Part shown: positions 1 through 8,311 of the stretch, piece after piece
Layout of the letters: each line of letters starts with the position of its first letter
How positions within the stretch are numbered: position 1 is the first letter of the stretch
Assembly: GCA_031270525.1 (NCBI GenBank)
Contig: JAISXN010000068.1
Location: 1 to 12,099 of the forward strand
Source: Candidatus Symbiothrix sp.
GTDB lineage: Bacteria; Bacteroidota; Bacteroidia; Bacteroidales; Azobacteroidaceae
Reading direction: 5' to 3'
Length of the DNA stretch: 12,099 bases
The notes under the pieces: model-generated
Told to the model about the DNA's origin: nothing
The model's database searches: none
What the model saw: only the letters and a program-made list of their open reading frames with translations
Made by a program: the position numbers and the translations under genes

Positions 1-114
1 CGTTAAAAATCATTTAAAACCCTTTCAATTTTCAAAAATTAATCATTTATTAAGCCATTCATTAAGCGCAATCTTGTTCATTTGCAATTTGCATTTATAA
101 ACACACCATCTATC

Positions 115-1440
115 ATGAAACATTCAAAGATTCTTTTATTTACAGTCAGTTGTTTTTTCTTTTTTGGTTGCAACCGGCTTTTTGCGCAAAGCAACAAAAA
201 TGTGGATATCGTGCCTTATCCCGAATCGGTTGACGTCGTTTCCGTAAAAGATTTCGGAGCCAAAGGCGACGGAAAAACCGACGACTCACGGGCTTTCCAA
301 AAAGCACTCAATTCTTTCGGCACAAAAGGCGGAACAGTCTATGCTCCGAGAGGAACTTATTTTTTTGAAGGAAGTCTGAATATCCCGCAAGCCGTCACAT
401 TGAAAGGCGCTTTCGAATCAGTGCCTTCTCACAACGGAATCCGTAATGCCGGACTTCCCAAACCGGGCGACGACGGCACTACTTTCCTTGTCGCCGGAGG
501 CAGAGGCAACGAAAACGCAACTCCTTTTATCACCTTGAATACCAACAGCACTTTGCGCGGAATCGTCATGTACTGGCCCTTACAAGACCCCGGAAAAATA
601 CCGGACGCTTATCCTTGGGGAGTAGTCATGCGCGGGAAAAACCCGGCTTTACTGGATGTGGAAATGCTTAATCCTTACAATGCCATTGATGCTTCCAAAA
701 ACGAACGCGCGTTGATTCGCAATATCAGCGGGCAAGCTTTGCGCCGGGGAATTTATGTCGATGGGATTTATGATATCGGACGCATCGAAAACGTGCATTG
801 GAATCCTTGGTGGAGCATGAAACCTGCTCTTTTCAACTGGCAAAAAGAAAACGGCGAAGCGTTTATTTTTGAACGCACCGATTGGCATTATGTATTGAAT
901 ACGTTTTGCTTCGGGTACAAAACAGGCTACAAATTCGGAGCAAGTTCGGGAAGCACAGGCGCTTGCAACGGCAATTTTCTGGGAATCGGCGCGGATGCTT
1001 GTCACAATTCGATTCTCGTAGAACAAAGCGCTCCTTACGGTTTACTGATTACCAACGGCGAATTTGTGGCTATGGACGGTCAAGACCCTACGATGGTTGT
1101 CGTTACCGAAGCTAATCGCGGAAACATCCGTTTTGTTAATTGCGCTTTCTGGGGACCTTGCAACCAGAACGCCCAAATTAACGGACAAGGAACGGTCGGT
1201 TTTTCCGATTGCATTTTTGTACAATGGGATAGAAACAAGGAAAATCGCGCCGCCATTCAAGCCAACAGCGGCTCTATCGTCGTTCGGGGTTGCGATTTCG
1301 GAAGCGTAGCGCCGCAGGTTTCTATCGGCGAAAACGTGCGCAGGGCGATTGTTTCCGAAAATACGGTCAAAGGTAAAGTTAACATAATAAATAAAAGTAA
1401 AAACACATATATTCAAGGTAATTTAGGAACAGAACAATGA
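115..1440 (+). CDS. Secreted right-handed beta-helix protein, pectate-lyase-3 type
   Basis: Probable polysaccharide lyase or polygalacturonase-like protein acting in the periplasm or outside the cell; the substrate is unknown. I start it at the ATG at 115 rather than the in-frame TTG at 82, because residues 1-24 then form a clean signal peptide (KHSK, hydrophobic Phe-rich core, FA|Q cleavage). A Cys at residue 19 preceded by FFG makes lipoprotein processing a weaker alternative. Residues 44-58 hold the hallmark opening of Pectate_lyase_3 (PF12708), VKDFGAKGDGKTDDS, followed by the 'GGTVYAPRGTYFFEGSLNIP' strand that begins the beta-helix. The rest of the 441 residues is rich in short beta repeats with conserved small and Asn residues. 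This fold is shared by lyases, GH28-like hydrolases, epimerases and phage tailspikes, so the activity is inferred only from its neighbours. Its stop overlaps the next gene's start by 4 bases, and it is the first gene of the four-gene run in this window. Confidence 0.85.
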   Translation: MKHSKILLFTVSCFFFFGCNRLFAQSNKNVDIVPYPESVDVVSVKDFGAKGDGKTDDSRAFQKALNSFGTKGGTVYAPRGTYFFEGSLNIPQAVTLKGAFESVPSHNGIRNAGLPKPGDDGTTFLVAGGRGNENATPFITLNTNSTLRGIVMYWPLQDPGKIPDAYPWGVVMRGKNPALLDVEMLNPYNAIDASKNERALIRNISGQALRRGIYVDGIYDIGRIENVHWNPWWSMKPALFNWQKENGEAFIFERTDWHYVLNTFCFGYKTGYKFGASSGSTGACNGNFLGIGADACHNSILVEQSAPYGLLITNGEFVAMDGQDPTMVVVTEANRGNIRFVNCAFWGPCNQNAQINGQGTVGFSDCIFVQWDRNKENRAAIQANSGSIVVRGCDFGSVAPQVSIGENVRRAIVSENTVKGKVNIINKSKNTYIQGNLGTEQ

Positions 1441-2711
1441 AAATACGACTGATTTTAACAGCAATAACTTGTCTGGCGGCAAGTTTTGACGGGGTAGCGC
1501 AGGAATCGCAGAACAAACACTCCAAAACAACACTTTATCCCAGTTATAAAGGGCTGATTATGGCCGGTTATCAAGGCTGGTTTCCGGTTTCGCCCGATGG
1601 AATCATGTACAAAGACGAAGCCCGCGTCCATATCGACATGTGGCCGGACGTTAGCGAATACGAAAAAACCTATCCGACCGGTTTGAAACTGGCGGACGGC
1701 TCCGTCGCACGGTTTTTCAGTTCGATGGATAAAAGCACGATTGATTTGCATTTCAAATGGATGAAAGATTACGGTTTGGACGGCGTTTTCATGCAACGCT
1801 TTTTCGGCGACGCCAAACCGGAAAACCGTAGTAGAGGATATAAAACGGCCGTTTTGAAAAATGCGCTTGAAGCGGCTTCCAAATACCGGCGTGCGATTGC
1901 CGTCATGTACGATTTGTCGGGACTGAAAGCCTCCGGCGAAGACTGTTCGAGTTTGATTGAAGATTGGAAATTCTTAGTCGATTCTCTCCAAGTTACCAAT
2001 CAAAAAGACGCTCATACCTATTTGTTTTTCAACGGGAAACCTTTGGTAACCATCTGGGGACTCGGCTTTCCCGACCGTCCCTACAATATTCGCGACATCG
2101 GCATCGAACGGTTTATCGATTTCCTGAAAAATGACCCTGTTTACGGCGGTTGCAGCGTTATGACGGGCGTACCGACTTTTTGGCGCGACCTCAATTCCGA
2201 TTGCCTGAACGATCCTTATTTGCATACAATTATCCGTAGCGCAGATTTGGTGATGCCTTGGACGGTGCAACGTTTTTCGCCGCTTTTGCACAACGACCTC
2301 GACCGTTACCGCGACCTGATGATTGCCGATATGGAATGGTGTAAAGCAAACAACGTCGCTTATGTGCCTTGTGTTACGCCCGGTTTCAGTTGGCATAACC
2401 TCAGCCGTTCTTCGTTTCCGGACGATGTGAAGCCTGTGGCCTCGATTCCCCGTCAGCAAGGACGTTTCTATTGGTTGCAATTAGCGACGGCCATCAATGC
2501 CGGAGCCGGAATGGTTTATGTCGCCATGTTCGACGAAGTCAACGAAGGAACGGCGATTTTCAAAGTGAGCGATAATCCGCCGGCCGGCAATATCGCTAAA
2601 TTTGCCGGTTTGGAAGGAATGTCGTCCGACCATTATCTCTGGCTGACGGGCGAAGCTTCGAAAGCGCTGAAAAACAATCAACCGTTGAGCCTCAAAATGC
2701 CGCAACGATAA
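1437..2711 (+). CDS. Secreted GH71/GH99-like glycoside hydrolase
   Basis: Predicted exported glycosidase with a (beta/alpha)8 barrel, related to the GH99 endo-mannanase/mannosidase and GH71 alpha-1,3-glucanase group; Bacteroidota homologues are often labelled xylosidase/arabinosidase. Residues 1-21 are a signal peptide (VA|Q). The N-terminal family signature AGYQGWF (about residues 43-49) is followed by MWPDVSEY, a 'FFSSMDKSTIDLHFKWM' helix and GLDGVFMQRF, all typical of the GH99/GH71-like family. The motif DEVNEGT places Glu367 and Glu370 in the same E-x-x-E-G-T spacing as the paired catalytic acids of GH99 (E-W-H-E-G-T in characterised enzymes). This alignment is from memory, so the specific residues are an inference. 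The length of 424 residues fits a complete single-domain enzyme. The ATG shares the ATGA with the preceding stop, which suggests translational coupling. The substrate could be a mannan, a glucan or a pentose-containing polymer. Confidence 0.85.
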   Translation: MKIRLILTAITCLAASFDGVAQESQNKHSKTTLYPSYKGLIMAGYQGWFPVSPDGIMYKDEARVHIDMWPDVSEYEKTYPTGLKLADGSVARFFSSMDKSTIDLHFKWMKDYGLDGVFMQRFFGDAKPENRSRGYKTAVLKNALEAASKYRRAIAVMYDLSGLKASGEDCSSLIEDWKFLVDSLQVTNQKDAHTYLFFNGKPLVTIWGLGFPDRPYNIRDIGIERFIDFLKNDPVYGGCSVMTGVPTFWRDLNSDCLNDPYLHTIIRSADLVMPWTVQRFSPLLHNDLDRYRDLMIADMEWCKANNVAYVPCVTPGFSWHNLSRSSFPDDVKPVASIPRQQGRFYWLQLATAINAGAGMVYVAMFDEVNEGTAIFKVSDNPPAGNIAKFAGLEGMSSDHYLWLTGEASKALKNNQPLSLKMPQR

Positions 2712-2740
2712 TCAATAATCATCCCAAATAAATATCTGTT

Positions 2741-4891
2741 ATGAAATCATTGAAAACATATTGTAATATTTTTATTTCCGCGCTTGTTCTTCTGACAGCT
2801 TGTCCGGCTGCAACCTTTGCGCAAGACAACCCTTTCATCAAACACATGTATACTGCCGATCCTTCCGCGCACGTATGGGAAGACGGACGATTGTACGTCT
2901 ATGCCTCACACGACGTAGCTCCTCCCCGCGGTTGCGATTTGATGGATGAATACCATGTATTTTCTACCGGCGACATGGTCAATTGGACGGATCACGGCGA
3001 AATACTCCGTGCAAGCCAGGTCCCTTGGGGCAAGCCGCTGAAAAACGACGGAAAATTCATGTGGGCGCCTGATTGCGCATATAAAAACGGAACATATTAT
3101 TTCTTTTTTCCGCATCCGAGTGAAGACCCTTGGAACCAGACCTGGAAAATCGGCGTGGCTACAAGTAAAAAACCGGCAAGCGATTTCAAAGTCATCGGCT
3201 ATATTAAAAATGCAGAAGCGCTTATCGACCCATGCGTATTTGTCGACGACGACGGCCAAGTTTATTTCTATCAGGGTGGCGGCGGCGTATGCAAAGGTGG
3301 AAAACTGAAAGACAATATGCTGGAAATCGACGGCGAACTGAAAGTTATGGAAGGTCCGGAAGATTTTCATGAAGCCACTTGGGTACACAAAAGAAACGGC
3401 GTTTATTACCTTTCTTATTCCGATAATCACGATGAAAAAAATGATAAGGAAGGCGTTCGCGGAGATAACCGGATGAGATACGCGACAGGTAAAAGTCCGC
3501 TGGGGCCGTGGAAATATCAGGGTATTTACATGGATCCGACGGATAGCTATACCAACCACGGTTCTATCGTAGAATACAAAGGGCAATGGTATGCTTTTTA
3601 CCACAACAGCCAACTTTCCCGGAAAAACGGCGAACCGAACGACTGGTTGCGTTCTGTTTGCGTTGATAAATTATATTATAATCCCGACGGAACGATTCAA
3701 AAAGTAATTCAAACCGATGGTAAATTGCGGGTGGGAACGGCCAAAATAAACATCACGCCGCAAAAGCCGAAATATCCCGTGCATGATTCGATATTTGCCC
3801 GCAGCTTGATTCTCGACGCCAAAGGCGTAAGAATTGCTTTTGTATCTTTGGATTTAGGAGGATATACCAATATCCCGCTTGCCGAAACATTAAAGAAAAA
3901 GTTTCATCTGAATGAAATCTATTTTAGTCCGCAACACACCCATTCTTCAGAACGCGCACCGGACGAATGGCTGAATAAACAACTGATTACCGTAATGGAA
4001 CAGGCTTCAAACGATATGTTCGAAGCCACGCTATCCGCCGGATACCGTTATTTTCCGCAGTTGAGTTTCAACCGGTTGATTCTCAGGGAAGACGGACGGG
4101 CGAGAGAATCTTGGGTAGGCGATGAACATTACCGTGCGGTCAATCCCGAACGCATTCCGCACGGACCGGTTGATCCGGCGGTGGGTATTCTCAAATTTGA
4201 CGACACGAAAGGCAAAACGCGGGCGGTCATCATGAACTACGCTTGCCACCCCGATGTAGCTTGGAATAATTTTGAAATTTCCGGTGATTACGTCGGCTAT
4301 GCTGTCAAATACACGGAAGAAGCTTTCGACAATTCCCTCAACTGCTTGTTTGTACAAGGCGGAGGGGGCAATCAGGCGCCGCTTTTCAAAGACGGAGGAC
4401 GGAAAGACCCCGACGATCCTCGCCCGTCCAACTACGATCTGATAGACCGGATGGGAAAATTGCTTTCGATTGAAGCCGTAAAACTAACGAAAGAATTGTA
4501 TCCCAATCCGCACGATAAGGCTGATATTAAGGTAAAAGCAGATTCGTTATCCTTCACCGGACGTTACGATAAAAAACTGAATTACAACGTTCATTTTTCG
4601 GTGATTTCCATCAATAACCGGTACGTGATAGCGACCGTCCCCGGAGAACCTTTCATCAAATTCCAGATAGACTGGAAGCGCGAATTGCAACCGTACGGCC
4701 TCGTACCTTTCCTGTTCGGCTACACGTGGAACGGCGGACAATGGCCGGTTTATCTTCCCGATATTCGTTCGGCTGCCTATGGCGGTTATGGAGCAGATAA
4801 CGGACCGGGCTTGATAGAAGTCGGAGCAGGCGAAAAAATTATGCTCAAACAATTGGAAAATTATTACGTCATAAACGGAATCTTCAAATGA
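2741..4891 (+). CDS. Secreted GH43 glycosidase fused to a neutral-ceramidase-like domain
   Basis: A bifunctional exported enzyme of 716 residues. Residues 1-27 are a signal peptide (FA|Q); LTAC at 18-21 also fits a lipobox, so a lipoprotein form is possible. Residues about 30-326 are a GH43 five-bladed propeller with its three acidic residues visible: Asp40 (TADPSAHVW), Asp163 (LIDPCVFVDDDG) and Glu211 (FHEATWVH). GH43 members act as arabinosidases or xylosidases. From about residue 328 (LRVGTAKINITP) to the end runs a neutral/alkaline ceramidase-like domain (PF04734). Candidate zinc ligands are His399/His401 (QHTHS), His503 (CHPD), Glu636 (PGEP) and Tyr671 (PVYLPD). The ceramidase nucleophile motif GDVSPN is replaced by GNQAPL (Ala546), so true ceramidase activity is doubtful; a metal-dependent amidase or esterase acting on glycan substituents is my guess. 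The fusion is in a single unbroken frame. It lies 29 bases after the GH99-like gene, and its stop overlaps the next start. Confidence 0.88.
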   Translation: MKSLKTYCNIFISALVLLTACPAATFAQDNPFIKHMYTADPSAHVWEDGRLYVYASHDVAPPRGCDLMDEYHVFSTGDMVNWTDHGEILRASQVPWGKPLKNDGKFMWAPDCAYKNGTYYFFFPHPSEDPWNQTWKIGVATSKKPASDFKVIGYIKNAEALIDPCVFVDDDGQVYFYQGGGGVCKGGKLKDNMLEIDGELKVMEGPEDFHEATWVHKRNGVYYLSYSDNHDEKNDKEGVRGDNRMRYATGKSPLGPWKYQGIYMDPTDSYTNHGSIVEYKGQWYAFYHNSQLSRKNGEPNDWLRSVCVDKLYYNPDGTIQKVIQTDGKLRVGTAKINITPQKPKYPVHDSIFARSLILDAKGVRIAFVSLDLGGYTNIPLAETLKKKFHLNEIYFSPQHTHSSERAPDEWLNKQLITVMEQASNDMFEATLSAGYRYFPQLSFNRLILREDGRARESWVGDEHYRAVNPERIPHGPVDPAVGILKFDDTKGKTRAVIMNYACHPDVAWNNFEISGDYVGYAVKYTEEAFDNSLNCLFVQGGGGNQAPLFKDGGRKDPDDPRPSNYDLIDRMGKLLSIEAVKLTKELYPNPHDKADIKVKADSLSFTGRYDKKLNYNVHFSVISINNRYVIATVPGEPFIKFQIDWKRELQPYGLVPFLFGYTWNGGQWPVYLPDIRSAAYGGYGADNGPGLIEVGAGEKIMLKQLENYYVINGIFK

Positions 4892-7401
4892 AACCATATC
4901 TTATTTTATTACTTTTATTTGTTTGCCTGCAAGCTGGCGCACAAACAAAAACCGCCTCTATTGGCGACCAACAACTCACGTTTCCGGTAGATGAATCTTT
5001 CGATATATTCAAAACATTGGATAAAAAGAAAATAGATTATACGATTAGTGATTTTGCAGGCTATCCGTGCGCCACTTTCCAACAGTACGGGCGGGAATGT
5101 AAAATTGTGAAACCGAAAAAAACGGCGGCAAATCACCCTTGGATTTGGCGAGCGCGGTTTTTCGGGCATGAACCCCAAACCGACATTGCCTTGCTCAAGC
5201 GCGGTTATCATTTGGTTTATTGCGACCAAGCCGAGAGAATGGGAAATGAACAAAACATCAAAGAATGGAATTCATTCTACAAATTGCTTCATGATGACGG
5301 CGGGTTAAACCGGAAAGCAGTTCTGGAAGGCATGAGTCGCGGAGGCGTTTACGTTTTCAATTGGGCGGCGGCTAATCCCCATAAAGTCGCTGCCGTTTAT
5401 GTGGACAATCCGCTTCTTGATATGAAAGCCATGTACTTTGGCCCCGACGGAAAGGAAAAACCCGAAAATGAAATTACCGGCGGAATCAAAGAACATTGGG
5501 GCATTGACCGCACACAAATTAAGGACTTCAACGAGAGCCCAATAGATAAGATTGACGAGATTGTCAAAGGGAAATATCCGATCCTGATTATTTGCGCCGA
5601 ATTGGACGAAGCGGCGGTTAATTCCCAAAATACCTTTCCTTTTGAGAAAAAAATCAGAGAGAAAGGAGGGAACATCACGGTCATTATAAAAAAAGGCGCA
5701 AAACATCATCCGCATAGTTTTCCGAATCCCGCACCGATTGTAGAATTTATTGAAAATGCCCAAAGCAACAGCCGGATTATCGCTAATCCGTTGAATCTGA
5801 ATTACCGGTTTCAACCCGATGAACCTTCCCGCCGCGAAGCTGCCGATCCGGTCATCGAATATTTCAAGGGAAAATATTATCTGTTTGCTTCCAAATCAGG
5901 TGGTTATTGGAGTTCTCCCGATTTAGCGGAATGGACTTATATTTCCTGCAAAACCATTTCGAACATCGAAAGTTATGCGCCTGCGGTTTTGGCGCTCGGA
6001 GATACATTGTTTTATTTAGCAAGCGGTTCGCCGCAGATTCATTACACTTTGAATCCTGATGCAGACAATTGGGAAGTCCTTAGTCCTCAGCGATTTGAAT
6101 ATTCCGAAACCGATCCTGCTCTTTTCAGGGACGAGATTACCGGAAAAGTTTATGCGTATTGGGGTTGTTCGGATTCCGCCCCTATCAAGGGCGTGGAAGT
6201 AAATCCGGGCGAAGGATTTAAATCCATCGGAACGCCGGTTGTTTTAATCGAACACAATGTTGACCGCTACGGCTGGGAAGTTCCGGGTGACGGCAACGAC
6301 GAAAAACGCACCGGATGGAACGAAGGTCCCAGCATGTTGCAATACAACGGAAAATATTATCTCCAATATGCCGCTCCCGGAACACAATACCGGACTTATG
6401 CCGACGGTATATATGCCGGCGATTCGCCGCTCGGACCTTTTACTTATATGGAAAACAGTCCTTTTTCGATAAAACCGGGCGGATTTATCGGCGGCGCGGG
6501 ACATGGCCACACTTTCAAAGACAAATACGGCAACTATTGGCATGTGGCGACAATGAAGATTTCCGAACGTCATTCGTTTGAACGCCGTTTGGGTTTATTT
6601 CCCGTTTATTTCGATGAAAACGACCGGATGTACGCCCATACGGTCTGGTCGGATTATCCTTTTGTTATCCCTGCGCAAAAAGTCGATTTTGCCGCCGGTA
6701 ATTGTTCGATGAACCTGAATTTACTTTCGTACAAAAAACCGGTTTCCGCTTCTTCTTCGCTTGAAGGATATTTTCCCGAAAACGCCAATAACGAAAAAAT
6801 CGAAAACTGGTGGTCGGCGCAAACCGGAAATACAGGTGAATGGTGGCAAATTGATTTGGGACGAGCCATGCAGGTAAACGCACTGCAAATCAACTTTGCA
6901 GATCAGGATTTTACCAATAAAGCCTCCGGTTCATATACTTTTTACCAATACTTTGTCGAAAGTTCAACCGACGGTGAAAATTGGACATCTGTTATTGACC
7001 GCCGGCAAAATACGGCCGATGCGCCGCACGAATTAATTGTTCTTGATACTCCGCAGCAAACCCGTTATCTGCGAATTACCAATACCAAAATGATGGATGG
7101 AAAATTTTCCATATCGGGATTCCGTGTTTTCGGACAAGGGGCAGGCGAGCGTCCGCAGAAAGTCTCCGGTTTGCAGGTAAAACGGAAAATCGACAAGCGC
7201 CGTTTCTTACTGACTTGGGACAAACAGGACAATGTTACCGGATATATTGTCCGCTGGGGCGTGGAACCCAATCGCTTGAATAATGCTACGATGGTTTATA
7301 CCAACGAATTAGAAGCCGGTTTTTTCAATCGTGATTCGGAATATTGGTTCGCCGTAGATGCATTTAATGAAACCGGCGTTACGCAGGGAAATGTTTTTTG
7401 A
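4888..7401 (+). CDS. Secreted alpha/beta hydrolase - GH43-like - F5/8C - FN3 multidomain enzyme
   Basis: An 837-residue exported protein. Residues 1-18 are a signal peptide (AGA|Q). Residues about 25-292 are an alpha/beta hydrolase, probably an esterase: the nucleophile elbow GMSRGG gives Ser150, ICAELDEA gives Asp240 as the likely acid, and the KHHPHSF stretch (His273, His274 or His276) gives the base. Residues about 305-605 are a GH43-like propeller with Asp320 (AADPVIEY), Asp409 (ETDPALF) and Glu479 (NEGPSML) in the expected places. Residues about 612-751 form a discoidin/F5_F8_type_C domain (SASSSLEGYFPENA, WWQIDLG, YLRITN), most likely carbohydrate-binding as in CBM32. Residues about 755-837 form a fibronectin type III domain, which ends the protein. 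The gene is joined to the previous one by an ATGA overlap. The inferred role is to remove an ester substituent and a pentosyl-type unit from the same glycan while the discoidin domain holds the polymer. The exact substrate is unknown. Confidence 0.87.
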   Translation: MKPYLILLLLFVCLQAGAQTKTASIGDQQLTFPVDESFDIFKTLDKKKIDYTISDFAGYPCATFQQYGRECKIVKPKKTAANHPWIWRARFFGHEPQTDIALLKRGYHLVYCDQAERMGNEQNIKEWNSFYKLLHDDGGLNRKAVLEGMSRGGVYVFNWAAANPHKVAAVYVDNPLLDMKAMYFGPDGKEKPENEITGGIKEHWGIDRTQIKDFNESPIDKIDEIVKGKYPILIICAELDEAAVNSQNTFPFEKKIREKGGNITVIIKKGAKHHPHSFPNPAPIVEFIENAQSNSRIIANPLNLNYRFQPDEPSRREAADPVIEYFKGKYYLFASKSGGYWSSPDLAEWTYISCKTISNIESYAPAVLALGDTLFYLASGSPQIHYTLNPDADNWEVLSPQRFEYSETDPALFRDEITGKVYAYWGCSDSAPIKGVEVNPGEGFKSIGTPVVLIEHNVDRYGWEVPGDGNDEKRTGWNEGPSMLQYNGKYYLQYAAPGTQYRTYADGIYAGDSPLGPFTYMENSPFSIKPGGFIGGAGHGHTFKDKYGNYWHVATMKISERHSFERRLGLFPVYFDENDRMYAHTVWSDYPFVIPAQKVDFAAGNCSMNLNLLSYKKPVSASSSLEGYFPENANNEKIENWWSAQTGNTGEWWQIDLGRAMQVNALQINFADQDFTNKASGSYTFYQYFVESSTDGENWTSVIDRRQNTADAPHELIVLDTPQQTRYLRITNTKMMDGKFSISGFRVFGQGAGERPQKVSGLQVKRKIDKRRFLLTWDKQDNVTGYIVRWGVEPNRLNNATMVYTNELEAGFFNRDSEYWFAVDAFNETGVTQGNVF

Positions 7402-7433
7402 GTTCATTTCTTCTCTTCACCGTAACCATGCAA

Positions 7434-8303
7434 TTACTCTACTCCGGCAAGCTGCGGGTCAATGATAATCCGTCCGCAATGTTCGCAGACAATTGTTTTT
7501 TTACGCAGTTTAATGTCTAATTGTCTCTGAGGCGGAATTTTATTGAAGCAGCCGCCACAAGCGTCACGCTGGATGTAAACCACAGCCAAACCGTTGCGAG
7601 CGCTTTTGCGAATGCGCTTGAATGCTGCTAATAAACGAGGTTCGATAGTCGTTTCCAATTGTTTGGCTTTTTCCCGCAGTTGTTCTTCCTGAATTTTCGT
7701 TTCGGAAACGATTTCGTCCAATTCTTCTTTTTTGGATTTCAAGTCGGCTTGACGTTCTTCCAAGAGGGTCTTACTTTTGGCAATTTCTTCATTGATGTTT
7801 TTTGATTCGGCAGTGAATTCCCGAATGTGCTTTTCAGCCAATTCTACCTCAAGACCTTGAAATTCAATTTCTTTCGAAAGGCTATCAAATTCCCTGTTGT
7901 TGCGGACATTTTCCAGTTGTTCTTTATATTTATTAACCAACGTGTTGGAATCGGTTATTTTGATTCGTTGTTGTCCGATAGAGGTATCAATATCTTTGCT
8001 GTCCAACTGAAAATTCTGGATGCGTGTTTGCAGACCGGCCACTTCATCTTCCAAATCTTGCACTTCCAGAGGCAGTTCGCCGCGGAGCGTTTTGATTTTG
8101 TCGATTTCCGTGAGCATGGTTTGTAGCTCATATAAATTGATCAATTTCTGTTCAACAGACAAATCTCCGTCTGCAGTTGCCTTTTTCTCCGTATTAACAT
8201 CTTGAACAACCGTAGATTGCACCGTTTTTGTTTCTTCAGCTTTGGCTTTCGCCGCGGGTGTTTTTGTTGCTTTCTTTTCAGCTTCTTGTACTTTCTTTGC
8301 CAT
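7434..8303 (-). CDS. Coiled-coil protein with C-terminal C4 zinc ribbon
   Basis: A cytoplasmic protein of 289 residues in the CT398/HP0958-like zinc-ribbon family (PF02591). Residues 2-46 are a Lys/Ala/Thr/Glu-rich low-complexity tail, residues about 50-240 are a long heptad-rich coiled coil, and the C terminus carries Cys249-x2-Cys252 and Cys273-x2-Cys276, a complete four-cysteine zinc site. Characterised relatives bind nucleic acids or protein partners; Helicobacter HP0958 helps flagellar gene expression and sigma-54. The role in Bacteroidota is not established. It starts 8 bases after the stop of the Nif3-like gene and is surely cotranscribed with it; the same pairing occurs in distant bacteria such as Mycobacterium (Rv2229c/Rv2230c), suggesting a shared function. 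The low-complexity N-terminal tail is longer than I expect for the core family. The start is set by the short gap to the upstream gene and the lack of a better Met. Confidence 0.9.
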   Translation of the reverse strand: MAKKVQEAEKKATKTPAAKAKAEETKTVQSTVVQDVNTEKKATADGDLSVEQKLINLYELQTMLTEIDKIKTLRGELPLEVQDLEDEVAGLQTRIQNFQLDSKDIDTSIGQQRIKITDSNTLVNKYKEQLENVRNNREFDSLSKEIEFQGLEVELAEKHIREFTAESKNINEEIAKSKTLLEERQADLKSKKEELDEIVSETKIQEEQLREKAKQLETTIEPRLLAAFKRIRKSARNGLAVVYIQRDACGGCFNKIPPQRQLDIKLRKKTIVCEHCGRIIIDPQLAGVE

Positions 8304-8311
8304 ATTTAGAT

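Noticed and set aside
80..93. ATTTGCA tandem repeat and TTTG strings before the first gene, as a promoter
   Set aside because: No TAnnTTTG with a correctly spaced TTTG could be found in the 114 bases; the promoter is probably upstream of the window or of a different type.
82..114. In-frame TTG start giving an 11-residue longer beta-helix protein
   Set aside because: The extension would put non-signal residues before a clean signal peptide; the ATG at 115 gives the expected Lys-rich start.
2906..3613. 235-codon open frame on the - strand inside the GH43-ceramidase gene
   Set aside because: The + strand frame contains clear GH43 catalytic motifs; the antisense product resembles no family.
3600..3760. 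Possible frameshift or assembly join between the GH43 and ceramidase-like domains
   Set aside because: The frame runs through without a stop, with coherent residues on both sides (LYYNPDGTIQKV then LRVGTAKINITP), so I treat the fusion as real.
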